This document shows positions 7,323 through 16,466 of a stretch of 64,000 nucleotides of DNA, piece by piece (position 1 is the first letter of the stretch; each line of letters starts with the position of its first letter). The DNA comes from Helicobacter fennelliae. GTDB lineage: Bacteria; Campylobacterota; Campylobacteria; Campylobacterales; Helicobacteraceae. The notes beneath the pieces are model-generated. The model did not search any database. It saw nothing but the letters and a program-made list of their open reading frames with translations, and was not told the DNA's origin. The DNA is taken from positions 930,001-994,000 of the forward strand of contig NZ_UGIB01000001.1 of NCBI RefSeq assembly GCF_900451005.1, given 5' to 3'. A program made the translations under genes and the position numbers.

Positions 7323-10283
7323 TCACTCCGCTTTAATCTCCCCACCTTTAACTATAAGTCCTTTAGAATCTATGACTACTTCTACTCCACCAGCTTTAAT
7401 AATGATAGAGTTGCCTTTTGCGACAATAGAGGTATCTTTAACTTGAATAGTCGCTTCAGTATTAGCATTAAGAGTATAATTAGAATCTGCTATCATTGTT
7501 ACATTATCAGCAACCATTATAGCAGCAGTTTCAGATTCTAAACTTAAAGATTGTGGTGAGGATAGATGAATATTTTCATTGGAGTGGATAGCTATTTCGC
7601 CTTGTGTTTGGATATTAAGTTTTTTATTAATGACTATATCATTATCCCCCTCTATGATTGTCTCACTATTGCCTTTAATAATCATCTGTGAATCTTTCTC
7701 AATAGTAGTGTTGTTATTCCCCCCTATCTCCACCTCCTTATCCTCTCCTACATACTCACTACTATCCTTAGCTACTCTAAGTTTATTACTTGCTCCTACA
7801 TTTAAAGTATGACTTAATCCTACAATGGTATCTTTAGATAAAGCCACATTTGTATTATATTCTCCTCCAATACTTACAATCTTTGCTAAATCTATGGTTT
7901 GCGTATGAATCTTTTTAATCCTTTCATTATATGCTCCCTCTACTATGGAATCTTTATTATTCTGTATCTTTTGAGTGAAGTTATGTTTAATGAGTTCTTC
8001 ATAATCTCTTTGTGCTTGAAGATAGATTTGTTCTTTCTCTTTTATATTAGAGAGCGTGATTTCATTTAATCCAGATTCTACTATAGAAGAGTTTGTATCC
8101 TCTGTCTCTTTTGTATTATTAAGAGTTCTTGCACTTAAACTTGTTTGATGAGCATTTAAAGGCAAAGGAGGCAAGGCAGGATTACTTTGGTTATACAGAC
8201 TAGCACTGATATAAGGCTTATCTATATCCTCATCAAAGAAACTTACAATCACTTCATCTCCCACTCTTGGAGTATGATACAAACCTGAACTTATACTTGC
8301 AATAGGAGAGCTTACTCTAAGATAAGGAGAGTAATGATAAGAGTAGGCTTTCATTTGTGAATTGTTACTATCCACATCATTGTTTGTTGTATGATTTTCT
8401 TGTGAGTGTATATTCTCCTCTGTCTGTGTTGTATTGCTTAAAGTATCATTGGTTGTTTGTGTATGAGTGTTAGTATTTCCATTAATGTTTTGAAGAGTGC
8501 CTTGTGAATGGTTATTCTCTATATTTTTTCCTTGAACATTATTTTGTTCTTTCACTCTTGCATTATCTATAACCTCTTGAGAAGCAAAGCAATTTATTCG
8601 GACCTTTACTCTACCAAAGTTATCTGTATGAATAGTATTTCTTTCTCCATCTATATCCTCACTCTCTCCAATAACAACTCCTAAAGTGCTACTAGGAGCT
8701 TTAGGCTTACTCTTTAAAGAGGGAGTATAGCTAAAGGTAATAGGTAAAAGGGTGAGGGTATTACTATAAGAGTGAGATTTACCTAAAGAAGAAGGAGAAG
8801 AAAGAGATTCTAAAGCATTAGAAGTATTTTGAGTGAGGGGATTAAAGCTTTCATTCCCTTTGTTTATCTGCTCTGTATTCATTAAAGAAGTAACACTTTC
8901 TTTTAAATGTTTTGCATTCTCTTTTTTAATGGCATTATCATTAGAATTAAAGTTATTCTCTAATAAAGATTCATTAATAAGTTCTTGCTCCATTCCTATA
9001 ATTATAAAATCTCTTAAACTCTCTTTGTTTTCTTTTAAACTTGAGGAGAAGTTTAAAGTAATACTTTCATTTAAAGCTAAATCATAGATATTACTCTGTG
9101 CATTGAGACTTTGTTCAATCACTCTTAATCTTTTTTCTTTTAAAGTAATGGGAGTTTTTAAATCACTGCTTTGAGTAAAGGAGGATTCATTGCTATAGTG
9201 ATGCTCATTTATATGTAAAGAGTGTGTGAAATTATTCTGCTCTCCTTCTTGTAATAAGGAATCACTCTTTAGACTTAAACTTTCTAATGAAAAAGGATTG
9301 AGAGCATTCTGGCTACTTTGGCTAAAAGTATGAGCTCTTAAAGATTGAAGTTTAGAGACACTAGAGATACAAGGTTCATTTAAAGTGTTATTCACATTAG
9401 GATTAAAAGTAAGTTCTCTACTAGAGTGTCTTTGTGCGCTATCATAAAAGCATATACTCCCTCTCACATCACAAAAGTATATGCCATTATTATGGGCTAA
9501 TCTTGTGATGAAGTCTAAATCACTCTCCTCATATTGAGAAATAAGTTCTAACTTTGGATAGTGTAAAGCAATCCCAGAGAAATCCAAAGGTTTGATTAAA
9601 TCGTGTGTATAAAAGTTGAGTGTAGAATGTATGGCTTCTATAACACTCTTATTGGTATAGATTCTATTTGCTTTATTTAAAGACATTCTATAAAGAGAAG
9701 AGCAAAGAGTAAGCTTAAAGAAATGCTTATGATTTAAAGAGGGGGTAAGATTACCTCTATGAAACACATTTGCACTACTTTGAGTATTTAATCCTAGATA
9801 CTCTACAAAGCAGAGTATGCCTTGATATTCTTTTATCCTCCCTAAAGAATCTAAAGATTCTTGAGAGTTTTTAGAATCTTTACTTGTTTGATTATGATGA
9901 GTGTCTTTGTTTTTATTCTTAGCACTCTTGATAGTATCTTTAAGAGATTCTAAAGTAGAGGGTAGGGCATTGTTTATAAAATCTAAAGTGTGAGAAGTAG
10001 AGTGTGATTGAGGATAGGGATTGCTGATTTTAAAGGTTGCTTGCTTGTTAATTAAAGCATTGGGGTGAAAGTTTAAAGTGCTCTCCTTATGTGGGAAAGA
10101 GTTAAAAGTGTTCCCTTGGTCTTTCCTTGAAGAGTTGAAAAAGTCTAAAGTAAAAGGATGCTCTTCTAAGCTTTCTATATATCCTTCACACTCAATTCTC
10201 CATAAGGATTCTAAACTTTCTTTAATATGGGCTTTAGTGATAGTAAAAGAGAGGGAATCTATACTCAGTTGTAGATAAGACAT
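7323..10283 (-). CDS. vgrG: VgrG, type VI secretion spike protein (the only intact copy)
   Basis: A 986-residue trimeric spike at the tip of the T6SS tube. In order: gp27-like base (about 1-330, signature ESDLDFITRLAHNNGIYF), a Ser/Asn-rich insert (about 340-500), the gp5/OB-fold region (LGVVIGESEDIDGERNTIHT, FGRVKVR), a second low-complexity Asn/Thr insert (about 570-640), HTPRVGDEVIVSFFDEDIDK, then a long beta-helical needle with repeating hydrophobic/Asn patterns, ending VKGGEIKAE. It is longer than typical VgrGs (about 600-800) because of the two inserts. The ATG follows AAAGGACCCCT. The tip after EVEIGG is the NNNTTIEKDSQ type, as at 2780-3847, and both precede MSKLNSEP effectors. Confidence 0.93.
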   Translation of the reverse strand: MSYLQLSIDSLSFTITKAHIKESLESLWRIECEGYIESLEEHPFTLDFFNSSRKDQGNTFNSFPHKESTLNFHPNALINKQATFKISNPYPQSHSTSHTLDFINNALPSTLESLKDTIKSAKNKNKDTHHNQTSKDSKNSQESLDSLGRIKEYQGILCFVEYLGLNTQSSANVFHRGNLTPSLNHKHFFKLTLCSSLYRMSLNKANRIYTNKSVIEAIHSTLNFYTHDLIKPLDFSGIALHYPKLELISQYEESDLDFITRLAHNNGIYFCDVRGSICFYDSAQRHSSRELTFNPNVNNTLNEPCISSVSKLQSLRAHTFSQSSQNALNPFSLESLSLKSDSLLQEGEQNNFTHSLHINEHHYSNESSFTQSSDLKTPITLKEKRLRVIEQSLNAQSNIYDLALNESITLNFSSSLKENKESLRDFIIIGMEQELINESLLENNFNSNDNAIKKENAKHLKESVTSLMNTEQINKGNESFNPLTQNTSNALESLSSPSSLGKSHSYSNTLTLLPITFSYTPSLKSKPKAPSSTLGVVIGESEDIDGERNTIHTDNFGRVKVRINCFASQEVIDNARVKEQNNVQGKNIENNHSQGTLQNINGNTNTHTQTTNDTLSNTTQTEENIHSQENHTTNNDVDSNNSQMKAYSYHYSPYLRVSSPIASISSGLYHTPRVGDEVIVSFFDEDIDKPYISASLYNQSNPALPPLPLNAHQTSLSARTLNNTKETEDTNSSIVESGLNEITLSNIKEKEQIYLQAQRDYEELIKHNFTQKIQNNKDSIVEGAYNERIKKIHTQTIDLAKIVSIGGEYNTNVALSKDTIVGLSHTLNVGASNKLRVAKDSSEYVGEDKEVEIGGNNNTTIEKDSQMIIKGNSETIIEGDNDIVINKKLNIQTQGEIAIHSNENIHLSSPQSLSLESETAAIMVADNVTMIADSNYTLNANTEATIQVKDTSIVAKGNSIIIKAGGVEVVIDSKGLIVKGGEIKAE

Positions 10284-10297
10284 AGGGGTCCTTTATG

Positions 10298-10444
10298 TTA
10301 AGTGGGAGGGATGGGGGAGTGAATGCAATCAATTTTACTGAATCTAACAATTAAAAATGGCAATACAAAAAAGTAAAATACCAAAAAGAATAATATACTT
10401 ACACTTCCACGATTGTAGAGAGGGTGGATTTGCCGTGATGTCAT
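10298..10444 (-). CDS. Small membrane peptide after the amidase-like effector (candidate)
   Basis: A 48-codon reading frame starting with ATG at 10442-10444, 12 bp after the effector stop. AAGG lies 7 nt upstream of the ATG. It encodes a basic/polar N-terminus, one strongly hydrophobic helix (SILFFLVFYFFVLPFLIV) and a short polar tail. Its place, directly after an effector and before a vgrG, is where an immunity gene normally sits. A membrane-anchored peptide would suit a periplasm-acting effector. It could also be the front end of a truncated immunity gene or chance. It lacks a known family. Confidence 0.35.
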   Translation of the reverse strand: MTSRQIHPLYNRGSVSILFFLVFYFFVLPFLIVRFSKIDCIHSPIPPT

Positions 10445-10456
10445 AGTAAGCCTTTA

Positions 10457-12553
10457 TTATAAGTCTTTTGCGGTGTAGTTTGCAAGAGCTAAAAAGAGAG
10501 TATCGGCGATAATTTGTCTTTTAGCTTGATTATTAAGTTCGTTTTTATCTTTAGTATTGCTTATAAAACCAAGTGTAACAAGAACTGATGGTATATTGGC
10601 AAATTTCATTATATACATATTTCCATTATGCTCAAAATTAGCATTATTTTTTCTTGGATTTATTTCTTTTAATCTGGCAATAAATTTTCTCTCTTGCACT
10701 GCATATTGTCTGTTATTATAAAAACAACGCATTCCACTTGCTAATCCGCTTTTTTCACTATCAATATGTAAAGACAAAAGAAGTATTTTTTCACTTTGGG
10801 AATTATGTTTAATAGCATTAGCAATTTGCACTTTTTGTTTTATATCCATTGTTGAATCGTTGTTTTCTTGCAGCACGATAAGAGCAACAATGCTCTTAAC
10901 TTTTACTTTTAATTTATCAACAACATCGCTTATTATTTCACTTCTTTTTAGACTGCCTTGTTCATATTGAGGAGCTAATGTGCCACTGCTTCCTATATCC
11001 AAAACAACAATAGGCTTTTCTATAAATGCAGTCTTTGCATAAGGTGTTTTTTGTTGAGTATTAAAAAAAGCAAAAAATACAACAACTTTGTTTTCCCAAT
11101 CTTTTTTAATAGGATATTGAGTTTTTAAGCCATTTCCTAAAGAATTAAGCCCACTCATTTGTCTGTTTTGTAAAGTAATGTTTTTTATGCTCGTATCTAT
11201 TTGAGTATCTGTTATTTCAAATACCATATAAGCAAATTGTAGATAGGGTTTATATCTACTCTCTTTAAGATTGGTTTCTGGGATAAGTGTAATTGTATTG
11301 GTGCTTTTATGGATTTTTAGGCTTAATACTTCACAATCACATTGTAACTTAGCTTGTGGAATATTAAAACTAAAATGAGCCTTTGGAAGTTTTAATTCTT
11401 GTGTCTTTTTATGTTTTGTTTGGACATTAGTAATTGATGAATATTGGGCTATGCTTAAATCAAAATTATCCTCACTCAAATTCTCCCTATCCACCACAAA
11501 ACTTAATCTGTCTATACCTATTTCTTTTCCTACACTCACTTTCTCTACTTGCAATCTCCCTTTATCATCACTCTTACTCTTTGCAACTACTCTTTTAAAT
11601 CTTTCATTATAGATATAGATTTCTTTTTCTTTAAGTAATTCTGCTTTGCTTGTATCAATACATTTTTCTATATCCAATGTAAGAAGAATAGCGTCTTTTA
11701 CAGGCTGTATTTTTCTTTCTTGCTTTCCTTGTTCTTTTTCTTCCTCTTGTTTTCTATCAAGGTATTGTGGAAAGCTTAACATTAACAGGATAGTTTTGAA
11801 GTAGCTACTATAAATATTGCTAGATTCTTTACAAAGGCTCTCTGCTTCATTAGAATGAGCTAAAGGATTGCCAAATATATCTTTATCAAGCTCCCTTAAT
11901 TCTACATAATTATTTCTTATAAGATAGTCATTAATGCGATTGATTTTTGATATATAAGTATATTCCAATTGTTTAATTCTTTCATTTTCTACTTTGGCAG
12001 ATTCTAGGGCTTTATCTTCGTCAGAAAACCACCATTCCTCAGCTTTACCAGCCAACCAAGCTCCAGCAATAGCACCGAGTATTGTGCCACCAACAGGTAT
12101 CACAGAACCTACTGCACCACCTAAGATTCTACCTGCCATAACGATACCAAGTCTTGAAGTTGTGCGTGTAGCGAGTGTTTTGGCGGTTTTGGCTGTTAAT
12201 TCATGTGTAGCGATATAACCTACACTTGTTTCAAGTATTACCTCTCCAATAGCTCTCCCATTATCTTTGCCTTCTACTTTTTTAAAGAGATAAGAAAAAA
12301 TGCCAAAATTTCCCATAAGCTTATATTCATAAATTTTATTTAATTTATTTGAAATTCCTTGATTGTGCATATAATTTTTCATAGACTCAGTTGTGCCAGC
12401 TCCTACTATTGCTATAGAATAATTTGTAATATCTCCAGCAATACCCAAATCTCTTCTCTCAATAGGGATTTTCTCAAATTTTTCTTTACAGATACATATA
12501 TCAAGTGAGATATAGGGTGTGTTATCATTTATCTTACAAGTTTGACTTGACAT
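10457..12553 (-). CDS. T6SS effector with degenerate Amidase_3-like C-terminus
   Basis: A 698-residue protein. The N-terminus has a Cys-rich carrier start (SLDICICKEKFEKIPIERRD) also seen in two short remnants upstream. Residues about 110-185 form a glycine/alanine-rich hydrophobic stretch (GRILGGAVGSVIPVGGTILG) that may cross or insert in membranes. The middle is beta-rich. The last ~190 residues resemble N-acetylmuramoyl-L-alanine amidase (Amidase_3): VVLDIGSSG where DPGHGG is usual, LLLSLHIDS, and PSVLVTLGFISN where the family has VLVE-GF-SN. So one zinc His and the catalytic Glu are replaced by Ser and Thr; the middle Glu (KRSE) and second His remain. It may be inactive or bind without cutting. 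Confidence 0.65.
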   Translation of the reverse strand: MSSQTCKINDNTPYISLDICICKEKFEKIPIERRDLGIAGDITNYSIAIVGAGTTESMKNYMHNQGISNKLNKIYEYKLMGNFGIFSYLFKKVEGKDNGRAIGEVILETSVGYIATHELTAKTAKTLATRTTSRLGIVMAGRILGGAVGSVIPVGGTILGAIAGAWLAGKAEEWWFSDEDKALESAKVENERIKQLEYTYISKINRINDYLIRNNYVELRELDKDIFGNPLAHSNEAESLCKESSNIYSSYFKTILLMLSFPQYLDRKQEEEKEQGKQERKIQPVKDAILLTLDIEKCIDTSKAELLKEKEIYIYNERFKRVVAKSKSDDKGRLQVEKVSVGKEIGIDRLSFVVDRENLSEDNFDLSIAQYSSITNVQTKHKKTQELKLPKAHFSFNIPQAKLQCDCEVLSLKIHKSTNTITLIPETNLKESRYKPYLQFAYMVFEITDTQIDTSIKNITLQNRQMSGLNSLGNGLKTQYPIKKDWENKVVVFFAFFNTQQKTPYAKTAFIEKPIVVLDIGSSGTLAPQYEQGSLKRSEIISDVVDKLKVKVKSIVALIVLQENNDSTMDIKQKVQIANAIKHNSQSEKILLLSLHIDSEKSGLASGMRCFYNNRQYAVQERKFIARLKEINPRKNNANFEHNGNMYIMKFANIPSVLVTLGFISNTKDKNELNNQAKRQIIADTLFLALANYTAKDL

Positions 12554-13427
12554 TTCTTTCCTCTCTAAGTTTATCGATTTTATCTATATCAAATTGTCCG
12601 CTTTTGTTTTTGTATAGATTGGTATGGAAGTCTTTGGTTAAAAACATATTTACAAGTATTTTCAACTGTTTATATTCTTCATCGTTTAGGTTGTATAAAA
12701 ATTCTGTTATATGCGGTTTTAAAATCTCAAAAAGTTTATCAAGATTTTCAATATTCCACTCAACAAGTTCCAGCCAATACTTACTGATATCTGGAAATCT
12801 TATAACTTCGATAAGGCTACAAAGCGATAAGGCTGCTAACCAAGAAGGTGAAGTAATCTTTACATAAAAACTTCCCAAAGGAAGCACTATTTTATCACCA
12901 ATATATCGTTGAATAATAAGATTTTTGTTTGTAAGAAAGATTGATTTTATATTTAATGTTTTATACATTGCTAATGGACTTACCACAAACCACATTACAA
13001 CCAATACAAGTAAAGCAATTGTGATAGATAAGCTATTATCATCTCTACTTAAATATTTTTGAATCCCTATGATAATGCAATATATTCCACCAAAGAAAAC
13101 TATGTATCTTACAAGCCACGAATAAAAGAAGCTCAAACTTTTTTTATGTTTCAACTCCCAAATAATCTCATCACCACTAGAATCTAGCTTTATGTTATCT
13201 TTGTTTTTAGTGTCGTTTGGTTTTTTAGATTCTAAATAATTAGATTCTAGTATGCTAGAATCTAGCTTTGTAGATTCTATGTTTATAGAAGTTTGTTTTA
13301 TAGAATCTCGCTTTATAGATTCTGTGGGTTTTATCTCATTGTTAGATTCTAGCATTGTAGGATTTATATGTTTTTGGTTGTTAGATTGTAACTTTATAGT
13401 TTCTCTATCATTGCTTATATGTTCCAT
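12534..13427 (-). CDS. Two-helix membrane protein, candidate immunity (PH-like cytosolic part)
   Basis: A 297-residue protein. Residues 1-90 are a low-complexity tail full of ES/LDS/NIES repeats. Two transmembrane helices follow (WLVRYIVFFGGIYCIIIGI and ITIALLVLVVMWFVVSPLA), then a soluble domain beginning IKSIFLTNKNLIIQRYIGDK, which reads like a bacterial PH-type fold. The C-terminus is acidic and basic. It resembles 13554-14144 closely and 20197-20880 loosely. Its end overlaps the start of the amidase-like effector by 20 nt. It follows a 5' toxin remnant with which its own start overlaps, so it may be immunity for a lost toxin rather than for the effector after it. Confidence 0.55.
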   Translation of the reverse strand: MEHISNDRETIKLQSNNQKHINPTMLESNNEIKPTESIKRDSIKQTSINIESTKLDSSILESNYLESKKPNDTKNKDNIKLDSSGDEIIWELKHKKSLSFFYSWLVRYIVFFGGIYCIIIGIQKYLSRDDNSLSITIALLVLVVMWFVVSPLAMYKTLNIKSIFLTNKNLIIQRYIGDKIVLPLGSFYVKITSPSWLAALSLCSLIEVIRFPDISKYWLELVEWNIENLDKLFEILKPHITEFLYNLNDEEYKQLKILVNMFLTKDFHTNLYKNKSGQFDIDKIDKLREERNVKSNL

Positions 13428-13561
13428 TTGAGTTTCCTTTTATCTAGTTTATAATTAACTACACTTCCAGTCATTCCTAACTCTCTCCTATAAATTGGAA
13501 TCTTTTCAAACTCATTACAATTACACTCTAAACCTTTATAGATATTTTTATTTTCAACCAT
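13415..13561 (-). pseudogene. Effector N-terminal remnant, 48 codons (fossil 1)
   Basis: It encodes MVENKNIYKGLECNCNEFEK, then IPIYRRELGMTGSVVNY and a stop. This aligns with residues about 17-45 of the amidase-like effector (CKEKFEKIPIERRDLGIAGDITNY). The ATG overlaps the stop of 13554-14144 (ATGGTTGA) and the 3' end overlaps the start of 12534-13427. This is what remains when a new toxin module replaces an old one just after the carrier start. Coupled translation may keep the downstream immunity gene expressed. Confidence 0.65.
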
Positions 13562-14144
13562 TGTTTTTTTCCTTGCGTAAAATATCAATTTCGCAAAAAT
13601 TTATATAATTATTTGGCAGCCCATCTTTAGAATTATTTTTGAAGCAATTATAATCATTTTCATTCATTTGTATTAAACTATTCTTAATGTATGGCTTTAT
13701 GATTTCATATATTTCTTGTATATTTGTATTGCTAAAATCAATAAAAAAATATTTTGGCAAAATTGATTGGATTGTTAATGGTCGTATTGCAATAATGGTA
13801 TCAAAACTAATCTTAATAATTTCATCTTCTTCACACATATAAAAAGTCCCCAATGGTAAAACCATATCAGACCCTATATATTTTTGAAGTATAAAATTAT
13901 TTGTAGTGATTTGTATAGTTTTGATATTGATAGACAAGAAGATACCAAACAAATAATAAAGTATTATCAAAATAATGGGCAAAAATATAAAGAAATTCAA
14001 TTTATCAAAATATGCAAAAATAATATAAACAAGGAAACACGATACGCAGAATCTAAAAAGAATACTCCATAAAAAATTGATACAAAAAAAGATATTTTTT
14101 ATCCTTTTTAGCTCCCAGAGAGTTTTATCTTTAGCTTCGCTCAC
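13554..14144 (-). CDS. Two-helix membrane protein, candidate orphan immunity
   Basis: A 196-residue protein if it starts at the GTG at 14142-14144, which has AAGGAG 6 nt upstream and overlaps the remnant stop as GTGA. A TTG 24 nt earlier is also in frame. It has two transmembrane helices (residues about 20-75) and a soluble half beginning IKTIQITTNNFILQKYIGSD, closely parallel to 12534-13427. It ends EIDILRKEKNNG. No intact toxin belongs to it, only the 43-codon remnant immediately upstream. Confidence 0.55.
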   Translation of the reverse strand: MSEAKDKTLWELKRIKNIFFCINFLWSILFRFCVSCFLVYIIFAYFDKLNFFIFLPIILIILYYLFGIFLSINIKTIQITTNNFILQKYIGSDMVLPLGTFYMCEEDEIIKISFDTIIAIRPLTIQSILPKYFFIDFSNTNIQEIYEIIKPYIKNSLIQMNENDYNCFKNNSKDGLPNNYINFCEIDILRKEKNNG

Positions 14145-14272
14145 ACTTTGCTCCTTATTGCTCCACAAGCCACATCTCCTTCTATTCCTAAATCTCTCCT
14201 ATTAATAGGAATCTTTTCAAACTCATTACAATTACACTCTAAACCTTTATAGATATTTTTATTTTCAACCAT
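14141..14272 (-). pseudogene. Effector N-terminal remnant, 43 codons (fossil 2)
   Basis: It has the same start as fossil 1 (MVENKNIYKGLECNCNEFEK), then IPINRRDLGIEGDVACG and a stop. The first ~25 codons are nearly base-identical to 13415-13561; the tails differ. It overlaps the end of an immunity fragment upstream (ATGGTTGA) and the start of 13554-14144 downstream (GTGA). It is the second displaced toxin front in the array. Confidence 0.65.
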
Positions 14273-14330
14273 TGTTTGTTTGTTCCTCTCTTAGTTTGTC
14301 TATTTCTTTGAAACCTCCAAAGAATCTCTT
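14265..14330 (-). pseudogene. C-terminal scrap of a two-helix immunity gene
   Basis: Between the truncated vgrG stop (14336) and fossil 2, the minus strand encodes FFGGFKEIDKLREEQTNNG and a stop. This parallels the ends of the two membrane immunity genes (IDKIDKLREERN and FCEIDILRKEKNNG). It keeps the same ATGGTTGA overlap with the next remnant. It is a third, almost erased immunity copy. Confidence 0.5.
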
Positions 14331-14335
14331 TCCCC

Positions 14336-15805
14336 TCACTCCGCCCTTACCTCCCCACCTTTAACGACTAATCCTTTAGAATCTATGACTACTTCTACTC
14401 CACCAGCTTTAATAGTAACACAATCTCCCTTAGCAGTAATAGAAGTATCTCCTACTTGGTGAATTATAGTGTTACCAGCTTGTATGGCACAATCAGATTT
14501 TAATTCCAATGTAGCATTGTCTGCTTGAAGTGAATATTGTTCTTCTATATTATCTTGCATAGATTTTGCATTAGTAGATAAGTTTTCTTTAACATTAGTA
14601 GAGTAATTTTCATAAACATTAATAAACATTTCTTTTTCTACATTCTTCGTTAAACTCCCCTCTATATGTGTTTGCACTTCTCCTTTAATCTCTTCGTGTT
14701 TATCTCCCTTTATCTCTTCTTTTACACTTCCCCCTATCTCTACCCTTTTATCTTCCCCTACACTCTCACTACTATCCTTAGCTACTCTAAGTTTATTACT
14801 TGCTCCTACATTTAAAGTATGACTTAATCCTACAATGGTATCTTTAGATAAAGCCACATTTGTATTATATTCTCCTCCAATACTTACAATCTTTGCTAAA
14901 TCTATGGTTTGCGTATGAATCTTTTTAATCCTTTCATTATATGCTCCCTCTACTATGGAATCTTTATTATTCTGTATCTTTTGAGTGAAGTTATGTTTAA
15001 TGAGTTCTTCATAATCTCTTTGTGCTTGAAGATAGATTTGTTCTTTCTCTTTTATATTAGAGAGCGTGATTTCATTTAATCCAGATTCTACTATAGAAGA
15101 GTTTGTATCCTCTGTCTCTTTTGTATTATTAAGAGTTCTTGCACTTAAACTTGTTTGATGAGCATTTAAAGGCAAAGGAGGCAAGGCAGGATTACTTTGG
15201 TTATACAGACTAGCACTGATATAAGGCTTATCTATATCCTCATCAAAGAAACTTACAATCACTTCATCTCCCACTCTTGGAGTATGATACAAACCTGAAC
15301 TTATACTTGCAATAGGAGAGCTTACTCTAAGATAAGGAGAGTAATGATAAGAATAGGCTTTCGTTTGTGAATTGTTACTATCCACATCATTGTTTGTTGT
15401 ATGATTTTCTTGTGAGTGTATATTCTCCTCTGTCTGTGTTGTATTGCTTAAAGTATCATTGGTTGTTTGTGTATGAGTGTTAGTATTTCCATTAATGTTT
15501 TGAAGAGTGCCTTGTGAATGGTTATTCTCTATATTTTTTCCTTGAACATTATTTTGTTCTTTCACTCTTGCATTATCTATAACCTCTTGAGAAGCAAAGC
15601 AATTTATTCGGACCTTTACTCTACCAAAGTTATCTGTATGAATAGTATTTCTTTCTCCATCTATATCCTCACTCTCTCCAATAACAACTCCTAAAGTGCT
15701 ACTAGGAGCTTTAGGCTTACTCTTTAAAGAGGGAGTATAGCTAAAGGTAATAGGTAAAAGGGTGAGGGTATTACTATAAGAGTGAGATGTGTTTGAAGCA
15801 CTCAT
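14336..15805 (-). pseudogene. vgrG: VgrG lacking its base (type-B tip)
   Basis: A 489-residue frame corresponding to residue ~505 onward of the intact VgrG: OB-fold, Asn/Thr-rich insert, spike and needle. The gp27-like base is gone; translation would start MSASNTSHSYSN. DNA from about 14,750 to 15,790 is close to identical to the intact vgrG and to 21501-23821. The tip after RVEIGG differs: SVKEEIKGDKHEEIKGEVQ, then EGSLTKNVEKEMFINV. The start overlaps the preceding gene by ATGA, so it may still be made, but without a base it could not form a normal baseplate contact. Remnants of the amidase-type effector family follow it. Confidence 0.75.
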
Positions 15806-16461
15806 CTATTAATCTTTCCTATCCACTTTATAATATTTCCTTTTGAATCTATTTCAACACTTAAGTCTTTGTATTTGTTATAAAATCTAGGGGCTAGGAT
15901 TTCATTAAAGTATTTTGTGCCTTTGGGAGTTTGGGCTACTAGAATATTATATTCACTCCAAAATTCTGGAGTATCCCAAGAAGTTTCTACTATTTCTTTA
16001 TAGGTATTATCATATTTTCTTAAAAATCTTTCCTCATAAAAGAAGTTATCCCTAAAATATATCCAAGCTTGATATTTATCTTCTTTGTAGTAAGATAAAT
16101 TTGTGGCGTAGTCTATTCTATCACTATTATCCCACTTGCAAAGAAAGTCAATGTATCCTGCTAAGAATAATTGTCCTATAATGTTAATGTATTCGCTGAT
16201 GTAAGTCGGTTTTAATGACCTTAAGTCAGTATCTGAAATTTCCCAAAAAATCTCATCACACTCAAACTTGTTTCCATAGTTATAAGAGTCGCAATAGTAG
16301 CACAATGCACTCAATTCAAAGAAGTCTAAAATATCTATTTTTGTTAAATTTGGATTGGTTAAAAATATTTCAAATTCACTTCGATATTTTCCTTGCATAA
16401 AATCATAATCTGGCAATAGATCTAGATTATCCTTAAATTGTTTGATGGCTTTGTATATCAT
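15802..16461 (-). CDS. Hypothetical acidic protein, candidate immunity for 16467-17012
   Basis: A 219-residue soluble protein rich in Tyr, Trp, Asp and Phe, with no signal peptide or membrane helix. It directly follows the orphan toxin tip at 16467-17012 (5 bp gap) and ends in an ATGA overlap with the base-less vgrG. The composition and placement match immunity proteins. I do not recognise the family. Its fusion-like junction to vgrG suggests that the vgrG 5' half was lost in the same exchange that brought this pair in. Confidence 0.5.
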   Translation of the reverse strand: MIYKAIKQFKDNLDLLPDYDFMQGKYRSEFEIFLTNPNLTKIDILDFFELSALCYYCDSYNYGNKFECDEIFWEISDTDLRSLKPTYISEYINIIGQLFLAGYIDFLCKWDNSDRIDYATNLSYYKEDKYQAWIYFRDNFFYEERFLRKYDNTYKEIVETSWDTPEFWSEYNILVAQTPKGTKYFNEILAPRFYNKYKDLSVEIDSKGNIIKWIGKINR

Positions 16462-16466
16462 TAGAG

